DNA from: JBEKCP01 sp050014815
GTDB taxonomy: Bacteria; Planctomycetota; Planctomycetia; Pirellulales; Thermoguttaceae
Direction of reading: 5' to 3'
Length of the DNA stretch: 10,724 nt
NCBI GenBank assembly: GCA_050014815.1
Contig: JBEKCP010000163.1
Location: 1 to 10,724 of the forward strand
The notes under the pieces were generated by a model. The model saw only the letters and a program-made list of their open reading frames with translations. It was not told the origin of the DNA and made no database searches. Both the position numbers and the translations under genes were made by a program. Each line of letters starts with the position of its first letter. The stretch's first letter is position 1. Of the stretch, positions 1 to 5,987 are shown in pieces.

Positions 1-55
1 TAATCGTCCGAATCGCTTCTCAGTCCTCCGCACCCTGAGGAAACGCAAGAAGACT

Positions 56-73
56 GGCCGATCATTGACGGCC
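56..73 (-). terminator. Weak candidate terminator downstream of GH127
   Basis: A perfect 5-bp GC stem (GGCCG/CGGCC, 8-base loop) lies about 75 bases after the GH127 stop. On the minus strand it is followed by a T-rich but interrupted stretch (AGTCTTCTTGCGTTTCCT). The stem is short and there is no clean T run, so the assignment is tentative. Confidence 0.22.
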
Positions 74-123
74 GAGGCGACAACACGATGGCTGTTCGAT
101 CCCCACGGCTGGGCCACCCGGTC

Positions 124-145
124 CTTTTCCGGCGCTTTTCCGGCG
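124..145. repeat. Perfect 11-bp tandem repeat after the GH127 stop
   Basis: CTTTTCCGGCG occurs twice head to tail (124-134 and 135-145), directly beside the GH127 stop codon at 147-149. It does not fold on itself. It is probably a slippage duplication in 3' non-coding sequence. Confidence 0.75.
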
Positions 146-146
146 C

Positions 147-2108
147 TCACTTCATCACCGGCGGCGGAGGCGGCGGCGCGAAAATCGTATCGGGATTCAG
201 CGGCTGCGGCAGCCAGACGCAGAATTGCGACTTGCCGTCCCACGTATTGCCGGCCGAGGCGAAATCACAGAACGTGACAACCGATTCCTTGCCGTCCTCG
301 TCGCGGCAGGGGACGTCAAACGCCGCCCAGAGTCCCATCGCCTTGACACCCTCAGCGGCCGGCGCGGCGGCGAGCGAGCAATCAAACAGCCCGTCCGCGT
401 CGGCCTTGATTCGCACTTGGGCAGCCGGCCCGGCGGCCTTCGTGGCCAGCCGTCTATCCAGTGCCAGGACCAGCGGCCCGCGGACGACCGCGACTCGGTC
501 GTCGCCGCCGGGCGACGGAACCAGGCGACCGCGAAGATCCAGCGTCAATTTGATCGCATCGCCCGCCCGCCAGGTTCGCCGAATCGCGGCGTAGCTGCCG
601 GCCGTTGGCTTCGTCCCGGCTGCCTGCCCGTTTACCTCGATGCTTGTTCGCCCGCTCCAGGCGGGGATGCGGAGCTTGACGGTGAATTCGCCCGGCTTGT
701 CCGGGGTGATCTTCAACACCACCGTGTCGCTGGCCGGATAATCGGTCTCCTGTTCGATCCGCACGGAGTCGCGGCCTGACTTCGCCGTAGCAATGCCCGG
801 CAGCCGCACATCGGCCGATCCGGTGCAGTAGAGGTTGACCACCGGGCCGTCCGCGTCGCGCATGACGGCCAGTTCGGGCAGCAGCAGCAGCCCGCGCGGG
901 CCGTTGGCCACGCAGCAACTCAGCGGCATGTTGACCTGGTTGCCGCTGGCCTGCTTGGTTCCGGCCATCGGGGTGAAGTAGCACCACCACGCCCCGTCGG
1001 GCTTCATCGCTCCCAGCAGGGCGTTATACGCGGTTTGCTCAATCTCGTCGGCGATCTTCGAGTCGCCCGTCAGCCGCAGCAGTTGGCTGCACAACTTCAG
1101 CCACGTGACGGTGGCGCAGGTCTCCATGGGGCTGCCGATCCGCCCGGTCTGCTTGCGGCGGCCGCCGAACCAGTTCTCCGCGCTGGAGCCGGAGCCGACG
1201 ATGAATATCTCGTTGTCCAGGAGCTTGCGATAGATGGCCGAGGCGGCGTCGAGATATTTCTTCTCACCGGTGGCGCGGTAGAGTTCGCAGACGCCCTCGA
1301 AGCAGGACATGCAGACGTAGGCGTGGCCCTCGCCGGCGAAGGCCGCGTCCTGGATGGCCCGCTCGATCCACTTCTTGCCGTGGGCCGTCCACTGTTTGAC
1401 GATGTATTCGGCGAATTCCAGGTAACGCTTCTCCCCCGTCTTAAGATAGAGCACCACGATCGGTTCCAGGATCGTGCTGTTGGCCATGCCCCCGTTGGGG
1501 CCGCTGACGATGTCCACCTTGCCGCTCTTCGCCCCGGCGGCGCCCGGCCCGACTTCAGCCAGCAGCGAGTCGGCCGTCCGCCGGGCCGCCTCCAGGACGG
1601 CGGCGTCGCCGGTCAAATCGTGCCAGGCCAGCAAGCCCAGCAGCACGTACTTGCGATTCCAGATGTCGTAGCCCGCGGCGTGCTGGCCGTCCTTGTGAAC
1701 GCCGATATAACCGTCGGGCGTCTGCGTGGCCGTCAGATCGCGGACCGATGTTGCCAGAACGGCCCGCAGGGGCGGGTCGGCTCGATATCGCTCGGCCAGG
1801 ACCGCCGACGTGAACCACTTGCCCCAGAACTCGCCCCGCCAATCCTTGCCGGCGCCCGTCCGCGTCCGGAATGGGGCGACCAGCTTGTCGCCATCCTGGG
1901 CGGCCACGCGGTTGCGGATGCACAGGCTGATCCGTCGCCCCAGTTCGCCGTCAAGCCTGACCGAGCCGGGCGAGCTGACGCACAAGGCGTCAGTGTCCGG
2001 CCCCGTCGCGGGGGCGCCGGGCGCGACCGCCTCCGCCGCCAGGGTTGTCCCGTTCCAAGCAGCCGACACCATCAGCGCCGTCATGCTTGCGAACAGTTGT
2101 TTCCTCAT
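147..2108 (-). CDS. Secreted GH127 (DUF1680) family enzyme, putative beta-L-arabinofuranosidase
   Basis: This is a 653-residue protein. The start has AAGGAG seven bases upstream (2121-2116) and a signal peptide of about 25 residues (MRKQLFASMTALMVSAAW...LAA). The alpha/alpha-barrel region holds WRGEFWGKWFTSAVLA (90-105), QTPDGYIG (129-136) and GYDIWNRKYVLLGLLAWHDLTG (146-167). The zinc/cysteine site of the family is intact: Glu329 and Cys331 in METCATVTW, and Cys398-Cys399 in LSCCVANGPRG. These match Glu338, Cys340, Cys417 and Cys418 of Bifidobacterium HypBA1, in which Cys417 is the nucleophile. Glu311 (SSAENWFG) is a candidate for the acid/base position. Beta-sandwich domains follow (FTVKLRIPAWSG at 475-486, VRGPLVLALD at 542-551) and the end has NTWD...VWLP (621-634), then a six-proline run. 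GH127 enzymes remove beta-L-arabinofuranose, but the wider DUF1680 group has other activities. It is the last gene of the cluster in this window. Confidence 0.9.
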   Translation of the reverse strand: MRKQLFASMTALMVSAAWNGTTLAAEAVAPGAPATGPDTDALCVSSPGSVRLDGELGRRISLCIRNRVAAQDGDKLVAPFRTRTGAGKDWRGEFWGKWFTSAVLAERYRADPPLRAVLATSVRDLTATQTPDGYIGVHKDGQHAAGYDIWNRKYVLLGLLAWHDLTGDAAVLEAARRTADSLLAEVGPGAAGAKSGKVDIVSGPNGGMANSTILEPIVVLYLKTGEKRYLEFAEYIVKQWTAHGKKWIERAIQDAAFAGEGHAYVCMSCFEGVCELYRATGEKKYLDAASAIYRKLLDNEIFIVGSGSSAENWFGGRRKQTGRIGSPMETCATVTWLKLCSQLLRLTGDSKIADEIEQTAYNALLGAMKPDGAWWCYFTPMAGTKQASGNQVNMPLSCCVANGPRGLLLLPELAVMRDADGPVVNLYCTGSADVRLPGIATAKSGRDSVRIEQETDYPASDTVVLKITPDKPGEFTVKLRIPAWSGRTSIEVNGQAAGTKPTAGSYAAIRRTWRAGDAIKLTLDLRGRLVPSPGGDDRVAVVRGPLVLALDRRLATKAAGPAAQVRIKADADGLFDCSLAAAPAAEGVKAMGLWAAFDVPCRDEDGKESVVTFCDFASAGNTWDGKSQFCVWLPQPLNPDTIFAPPPPPPVMK

Positions 2109-2158
2109 TGTCAGTCTCCTTTTCTTTCGTGGTTTTCATCTCCGGCTCCAATTCACTT

Positions 2159-2208
2159 GGTTGGCAAACATCGCTGATCGTTGCATACCTCCGTCACACC
2201 CGCCAACC
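2159..2208. repeat. Perfect 7-bp inverted repeat upstream of GH127
   Basis: GGTTGGC at 2159-2165 and GCCAACC at 2202-2208 are exact inverted copies with a 36-base loop, placed 51 to 100 bases before the GH127 start. It could be an operator-like site or an RNA stem, but arms this short with such a wide loop can occur by chance. Confidence 0.25.
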
Positions 2209-2249
2209 TTCATCGCTCGCCGTATTGACGATCTGCTTCAATCCATTGG

Positions 2250-2403
2250 ATGACTGGCATCGGGCCCACCTCATGGATTGTAGGGCAAGTCCCCTTTCGT
2301 CGAGCGCCTGAAAGTACACCGCCTTGCCAGGGGGCAGAAGGATATGGGCGCTGCCATCGATTTCAACCGGCACGGTCCCCAATACTCTTCGCGCGTTTTC
2401 ACT
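2250..2403 (-). pseudogene. Remnant of a second HZS-alpha-like gene
   Basis: Between the esterase stop and the GH127 start, the minus strand encodes ENARRVLGTVPVEIDGSAH and continues to FQALDERGLALQSMR (2403-2269). Over 45 residues I count 29 identities (64%) with residues 565-609 of the intact heme protein (EENARAILGTVPV...FQALDKDGFAYQTMR). The similarity stops abruptly right after Met-Arg, where the intact protein goes on to its two heme sites; no CxxCH follows here. No start codon with a ribosome site is present and the N-terminal propeller is absent. Six bases later, 2262-2244 matches 17 of 19 bases of the 3' end of the intact gene (3581-3563), suggesting an internal deletion of about 500 bases that joined the middle to the tail. 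At 64% identity the source was a diverged paralog, not a fresh copy. It is very unlikely to make a working protein. Confidence 0.78.
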
Positions 2404-2429
2404 GGGAAAAATGCACGTCCCTAATGTCC

Positions 2430-3353
2430 TTACTTTCCGGCACCGCCGGCCGTGGCGCCATTCCCGTCGCCGCCGGTCCCCTTCAGGCCCTCCAGCGTGG
2501 CGCCGATCAGGCGGCCGGTAATCAACTTCAACCCAGCGTAGTTCCAGTGGTTCCCGTCTGCCTTACTGGCCCCGGTCGAATCGATGGCAAAGACGCCCTT
2601 TTTCTCCGCAGCCAGTTCGGCGATGGCCTGGTTGAACTCGGCATAACCCATACTCTGGAAGCCGGTCATGACGATTACCGCTTTTGGTAGTTCCTTCTGC
2701 AGACGGTCGATGAAGCAAGACATCTCCGTCTTCCAAATCGGGGCCGTCATACAATTCGGGGTTTTGCGACGGGCATCATTGATGCCGAGGCTGAGCCAGA
2801 CCACCCACTGCACATCGGCCGGCAACTGCTTCCTGCCGGCCTCAATCCGTGGCAGGAAGTTGTCCTTCCAATCCGGTTGATCCTCCTTCCAGTTCGCCAA
2901 CACTGATCCGCCCTGACCGGTTTTGATCAAATACACCTGCCGGTAGCCCGGCAAAGCCCCTTCCGCCACCACATTGGCCAACTCCAATTCGAAACCGTGG
3001 CATGAGGTCTCGCGACTCTCCAGCATCCGATGCCTGCGCAGGTTGTTCACCCCGATCCGCAGGTCCTCGAATTCGTATTTCCCGCTGGTCAGGTTCATGA
3101 TCTGCACGCAGGGACGCAGGGCCAACTCGGCCGCAGTGGCCGACTTGTTGAGACCAAACCCGCCGGCGTTGCTCTCGCCAGTGATGACGATGCAAAGCGG
3201 TCTTGATGCCTTAGACGGTTCGGCGGCGCCGATCGCCAAGCGTGGCGCGGGTGGCTGGCTGCTGGGATGGGGTGCCTTAGATGGTTCGGCGGCGCCGATC
3301 GCCGAGGTCGCGGCCAGAAGGATAAGCGACGTGAGTCGCAAGATGTTGCTCAT
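2430..3353 (-). CDS. Secreted SGNH/GDSL-type hydrolase (putative carbohydrate esterase)
   Basis: This is a 307-residue protein. The start is preceded by AAGGAG with five-base spacing, and a signal peptide MSNILRLTSLILLAATSAIG follows. All SGNH blocks are visible: VITGESNAGG (56-65) with likely nucleophile Ser61, the block II glycine in TGQGGS (145-150), SLGINDAR (188-195) with Asn192, and DGNHWNYAG (266-274) with the Asp266-His269 pair. The GESN form resembles the GQSN motif of sialate O-acetylesterase-type (DUF303) proteins, but substrate specificity cannot be read from this. Family members hydrolyse acetyl or other ester groups on glycans or lipids. The segment IGAAEPSKA occurs twice (19-27 and 41-49), joined by a Pro/Ser-rich linker. 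The C-terminus is a Gly/Thr/Ala-rich tail (about 291-307). It probably removes ester decorations for the neighbouring glycosidases; that partnership is inferred from position. Confidence 0.85.
   Translation of the reverse strand: MSNILRLTSLILLAATSAIGAAEPSKAPHPSSQPPAPRLAIGAAEPSKASRPLCIVITGESNAGGFGLNKSATAAELALRPCVQIMNLTSGKYEFEDLRIGVNNLRRHRMLESRETSCHGFELELANVVAEGALPGYRQVYLIKTGQGGSVLANWKEDQPDWKDNFLPRIEAGRKQLPADVQWVVWLSLGINDARRKTPNCMTAPIWKTEMSCFIDRLQKELPKAVIVMTGFQSMGYAEFNQAIAELAAEKKGVFAIDSTGASKADGNHWNYAGLKLITGRLIGATLEGLKGTGGDGNGATAGGAGK
3205..3303 (-). repeat. Two in-frame 33-bp direct repeats in the esterase gene
   Basis: Positions 3205-3237 and 3271-3303 match in 31 of 33 bases and are offset by 66 bases (22 codons). 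Each encodes AIGAAEPSKA. The spacer encodes a Pro/Ser-rich stretch and is not itself repeated. One copy overlaps the end of the signal peptide, so the duplication produces a longer linker after the likely cleavage site. Confidence 0.9.
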
Positions 3354-3541
3354 GTTTGCTCCTTGATCTTGGGTTGGTTGGGTAACATCCGGACTTTGAC
3401 GGATGGTGTGCCCCTGCGTAATTCATGCCGATTTTCCCTCATGAAGTGGTTGATGAATTGTTTTTTCCTTTCTTTGACTTCCGGGTTTGCCAACGGAGAC
3501 GGCCTCTCATCTTTCAGCGTCTTTGCAATGGCCGACCTCAT
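3350..3541 (-). CDS. Possible small basic protein (63 aa) overlapping the esterase start
   Basis: An ATG at 3541 opens a 63-residue frame that ends at TGA 3352-3350, overlapping the esterase ATG as ATGA. It begins 20 bases after the heme-protein stop. The product is rich in Lys, Arg and Glu, with a central helical-looking stretch (EVKERKKQFINHFMRENRHE) and no cysteines, signal peptide or membrane segment. Tight spacing on both sides looks operon-like and would allow translational coupling. Against it: the ribosome site is weak (AGAAGAA), the third-codon-position GC bias is only moderate, and I recognise no family. The frame also stays open upstream into the heme gene, so part of the openness may be chance. 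It could be a real small cytoplasmic protein, a leader peptide, or non-coding spacer. Confidence 0.33.
   Translation of the reverse strand: MRSAIAKTLKDERPSPLANPEVKERKKQFINHFMRENRHELRRGTPSVKVRMLPNQPKIKEQT
3359..3364 (-). promoter_or_regulatory. Ribosome binding site of the SGNH hydrolase
   Basis: The minus strand reads AAGGAG, five bases before the ATG at 3353-3351. It lies inside the possible small ORF (3541-3350), so the esterase can be translated without depending on that ORF. Confidence 0.8.
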
Positions 3542-3561
3542 TGTTCTTCTGTGACCGTCAC

Positions 3562-5913
3562 TCACTGGATGGCTGGCATCGCAATCTCCAGGCCCTTGAT
3601 TTCCTTCTTGTTGTCGTTCGGGTCGTACGAACCATAGAAGACCGCGTTCAGGTCGATCCATGCGGCCAGTGTGCGGAGTTCCGTGTCGGTCAGTTTCACT
3701 TGTTCGTGCCCCTTCCGCAGGAGACGCATCAAATCGCTGCCAAGGGCCCCGATCCTTCCGCCCGGTTCGGTAATTTGAATCTGGTTTCGTTTCGGGAACC
3801 GCGGCACCAGGAGAGGCGATTTCGTCAACGATTCATACGACCTGCCCGAGGCGAGATTCAGACCCTTCTCGGTCTTCTCCCCGCCGTGGCACTTGAGGCA
3901 GTTGCGGTCCAGAATAGGTTGCACAAAGCGAACGTACGAGAAGGGTGTTCCGCCAAGCGGTCCCGGTTCGATCTTCGACGGCGCAAAGGACGCCGCCAAT
4001 GCGGGGCGCAACGGCGGAGCGCTCATCCGATTCTCGTGGCACCCCACACACGACGCGATCTCGCCCGGTTGCACATAGGTGATGGTGCGCATCGTCTGGT
4101 AGGCGAAACCGTCTTTGTCCAGCGCTTGGAACAGGATTGGTTTTCCCGCAGGCAGTTCAAAATGGGCCGAGCCGTCTTCATACACCGGCACGGTGCCAAG
4201 AATGGCGCGTGCATTTTCCTCGCGGCCCACTCCGATTTGCGGGTTGTCCTTCAGCGGCGTGGTCTTCGGGAATATCTGGACGATGCGCAGTTGTTTGATC
4301 GCGCCGCGTTCCACGTTTCCCAAACCGCGATACACGTCGCTCATCAACATGGTGCCGACGGGAGAAGCGTTCTCGGCGATCGGTTGCGCAATGACCGGCG
4401 GTCTGGGACTCGCTCGCAACGGCATCGGACTGGTGCTGCTGATCTGCGGGTCTCGGTAGATCAACTCCCGATTGCCAAATGCATCCAACAGATAGATACC
4501 CAACGCGTTGTCTGCTTGCGCACCCGGTTCGAAGACGAGAGGCAGGGGGCTGTACGACACCAGGAAATACTCCTCCGACAGCGGCCACGGCGCACAGTAG
4601 TACTGGCCGACATTTTTTCCCTCCGCCTCCGGGAAAGGCACCGAGGGCGTCAACCGCTTCAGAGCGGCGTAACTGTTGTCGTCGACCGATGGGTCGAGCA
4701 GCACGATCGAACCGGCGGTGACGCTGTGGTGGGCCGAAGCCGTGAACACGATCTTGTTGCTGCCGGGCACCGCTCTGGCTTCGAAAGCGCAGTGCGGGTT
4801 CAGCACGGCATTGCCCCACAGCGCCACGGGGTTGCTGCCGTCAGGCCGGCTGGCCCAGAGGTTCTGATGGGTTACGGCGCCGCGATCAATGTAGTCCCAG
4901 CGCGCGTACGCAATTCGCCCCTCATTCATCACCGTGGGGAACCATTCGTTGGTGTCGTGGCGGGAAAGTGGCCGCAATTTGCTTCCGTCGGCTTCGACGC
5001 GATGCAAGGTATACACATTCCAACGCGCTCCGAATACAGGGCTAAAACAGCGGGCATACCCTTTGCGGCGCGTCGAGGAGAACGCGATTCCACCGTCCGG
5101 CAGCCAGGTCGGCATCAGATCCTCGAAAGGCCCGTCGGTGATCTGCCTCAACCCCGTTCCGTCTGTGTTCACCAGGTACAGATGATAATATGCCTCGTCT
5201 TCCCGGGAGAGTTTGGGCACATCGTGGGGCTTGCCTCCCGGAAACGTGACATACGAGAAGACCATCTGACGGCCGTCGTACGAGAGATTCGGACAGAGCA
5301 CAGAACCACCGGCGAGTTTCCCGTCAAGGATGTCGCGTACCTTCAGGGAGTGACCCGGCTTCTCCAGAACGAACAATCCCCCGCCCATCTGCGCCCGCCA
5401 GCCAAAGTACTGCATCACATGGTGGCTGTAATTGCTCGGACGGCGCTTGCAGAACAGGAGTGTGTCAAACCGGACCAATGGATTGGCCAGGGCGACGCGC
5501 CGTTTCAGCCAGCGGAGTTCCAGATACAACTTTTCCGTACACTGCTGCGGATTCCGAGCGGTTTCGGCCAGACGTGTCAGGCGCGCCGGATCGTCGCCAA
5601 GAAATGTGTCCGAAGCGTTCCGTCGCAGATTCGAAAGCAGTTTCTGCGCCCCGTCGAGATGGCGGACGATCAGTTTCGACCAGACTGTTTGATCCCCCTC
5701 GATGCCATCTTCCAAACGCCATTCGGCCTCGACCATGGCGGGCAGGTCCAGTCCGGCCATCGCTCGCAGTTTGGCTGGCCTGGGGTCCGGTAATGGTTTC
5801 GAGGCCGGCGCGGCGGCGCAGACGGCAACCCACAGACAGCACGACAAGATCGTGATGATCGCAGGACACATGGTTATGACGTTGCGACCGATTCTGATTC
5901 TCGCACTCTTCAT
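3562..5913 (-). CDS. HZS-alpha-like secreted diheme protein with TolB/PD40-type propeller
   Basis: This is a 783-residue protein. The start is supported by AGGAAG five bases upstream and a signal peptide with hydrophobic core at about 11-34, probably cut near CAAA|P. Residues about 125-210 carry the block seen in homologs of the hydrazine synthase alpha subunit: RRVALANPLVRFDTLLF, QYFGW, GGGLFVLE and CPNLSYDG. PD40/TolB-type blades follow (LYLVNTDGTGLRQIT at 246-260, LHRVEADGSKLRPLS at 303-317, LWASRPDGS at 352-360). Next come ENARAILGTVPVYEDGSAHF (566-585) and a C-terminal cytochrome part with two c-heme sites, CVGCH (622-626) and CLKCH (672-676). His735 (RKGHEQ) and the WIDLNAVFYGSY block (752-763) lie near the end. 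Hydrazine synthase itself is known from anammox bacteria; this relative lacks visible beta/gamma partners, so hydrazine synthesis should not be inferred. A periplasmic electron-transfer or redox role is likely. It is followed 20 bases later by a small ORF and then the esterase. A remnant of a related gene lies at 2250-2403. Confidence 0.87.
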   Translation of the reverse strand: MKSARIRIGRNVITMCPAIITILSCCLWVAVCAAAPASKPLPDPRPAKLRAMAGLDLPAMVEAEWRLEDGIEGDQTVWSKLIVRHLDGAQKLLSNLRRNASDTFLGDDPARLTRLAETARNPQQCTEKLYLELRWLKRRVALANPLVRFDTLLFCKRRPSNYSHHVMQYFGWRAQMGGGLFVLEKPGHSLKVRDILDGKLAGGSVLCPNLSYDGRQMVFSYVTFPGGKPHDVPKLSREDEAYYHLYLVNTDGTGLRQITDGPFEDLMPTWLPDGGIAFSSTRRKGYARCFSPVFGARWNVYTLHRVEADGSKLRPLSRHDTNEWFPTVMNEGRIAYARWDYIDRGAVTHQNLWASRPDGSNPVALWGNAVLNPHCAFEARAVPGSNKIVFTASAHHSVTAGSIVLLDPSVDDNSYAALKRLTPSVPFPEAEGKNVGQYYCAPWPLSEEYFLVSYSPLPLVFEPGAQADNALGIYLLDAFGNRELIYRDPQISSTSPMPLRASPRPPVIAQPIAENASPVGTMLMSDVYRGLGNVERGAIKQLRIVQIFPKTTPLKDNPQIGVGREENARAILGTVPVYEDGSAHFELPAGKPILFQALDKDGFAYQTMRTITYVQPGEIASCVGCHENRMSAPPLRPALAASFAPSKIEPGPLGGTPFSYVRFVQPILDRNCLKCHGGEKTEKGLNLASGRSYESLTKSPLLVPRFPKRNQIQITEPGGRIGALGSDLMRLLRKGHEQVKLTDTELRTLAAWIDLNAVFYGSYDPNDNKKEIKGLEIAMPAIQ

Positions 5914-5987
5914 GGATTCTTCCTGACTGGTTTTTCATTCTGAAAAGAGATTGATTCCCGTATTCATTCCAGTTCATTGCCCCGCCG

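Larger units (their letters stand above)
2109..2429 (-). other. Intergenic region upstream of GH127 holding the remnant
   Basis: This 321-base gap separates the esterase stop from the GH127 start. The upstream half holds the HZS-alpha-like remnant. The half nearest GH127 contains a long-looped inverted repeat (2159-2208) and the GH127 ribosome site. I see no convincing -35/-10 promoter pair, tRNA or terminator. It is the only large break in the cluster, so an independent promoter for GH127 would most likely lie here. Confidence 0.6.

Noticed and set aside
1..146. A further gene at the left edge
   Set aside because: Neither strand shows a frame with a recognisable product or ribosome site; only the 11-bp tandem repeat and a weak hairpin are present.
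1035..2177. A 380-codon plus-strand frame antisense to GH127
   Set aside because: No motif, and the opposite strand has a complete zinc/cysteine active site.
2194..2382. The short minus-strand frame upstream of GH127 as an intact small gene
   Set aside because: It would need a TTG start with no ribosome site, and its conserved part is an internal segment of a much larger family.
3487..5793. A 768-codon open frame on the plus strand, antisense to the heme protein gene
   Set aside because: The product is rich in Arg, His and Gln with no domain or signal peptide, and it mirrors a minus-strand gene with clear motifs. Long antisense frames are common in GC-rich genes.
5830..5860. A lipoprotein signal in the heme protein (ILSCC near residues 22-26)
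   Set aside because: The residue before Ser-Cys is Leu, which fits a lipobox poorly, and hydrophobic residues continue past the cysteines to a normal AAA cleavage site.
3562..5913. True anammox hydrazine synthase
   Set aside because: Only an alpha-like protein is present, embedded among carbohydrate genes with no beta/gamma subunits. The family resemblance does not carry the function.
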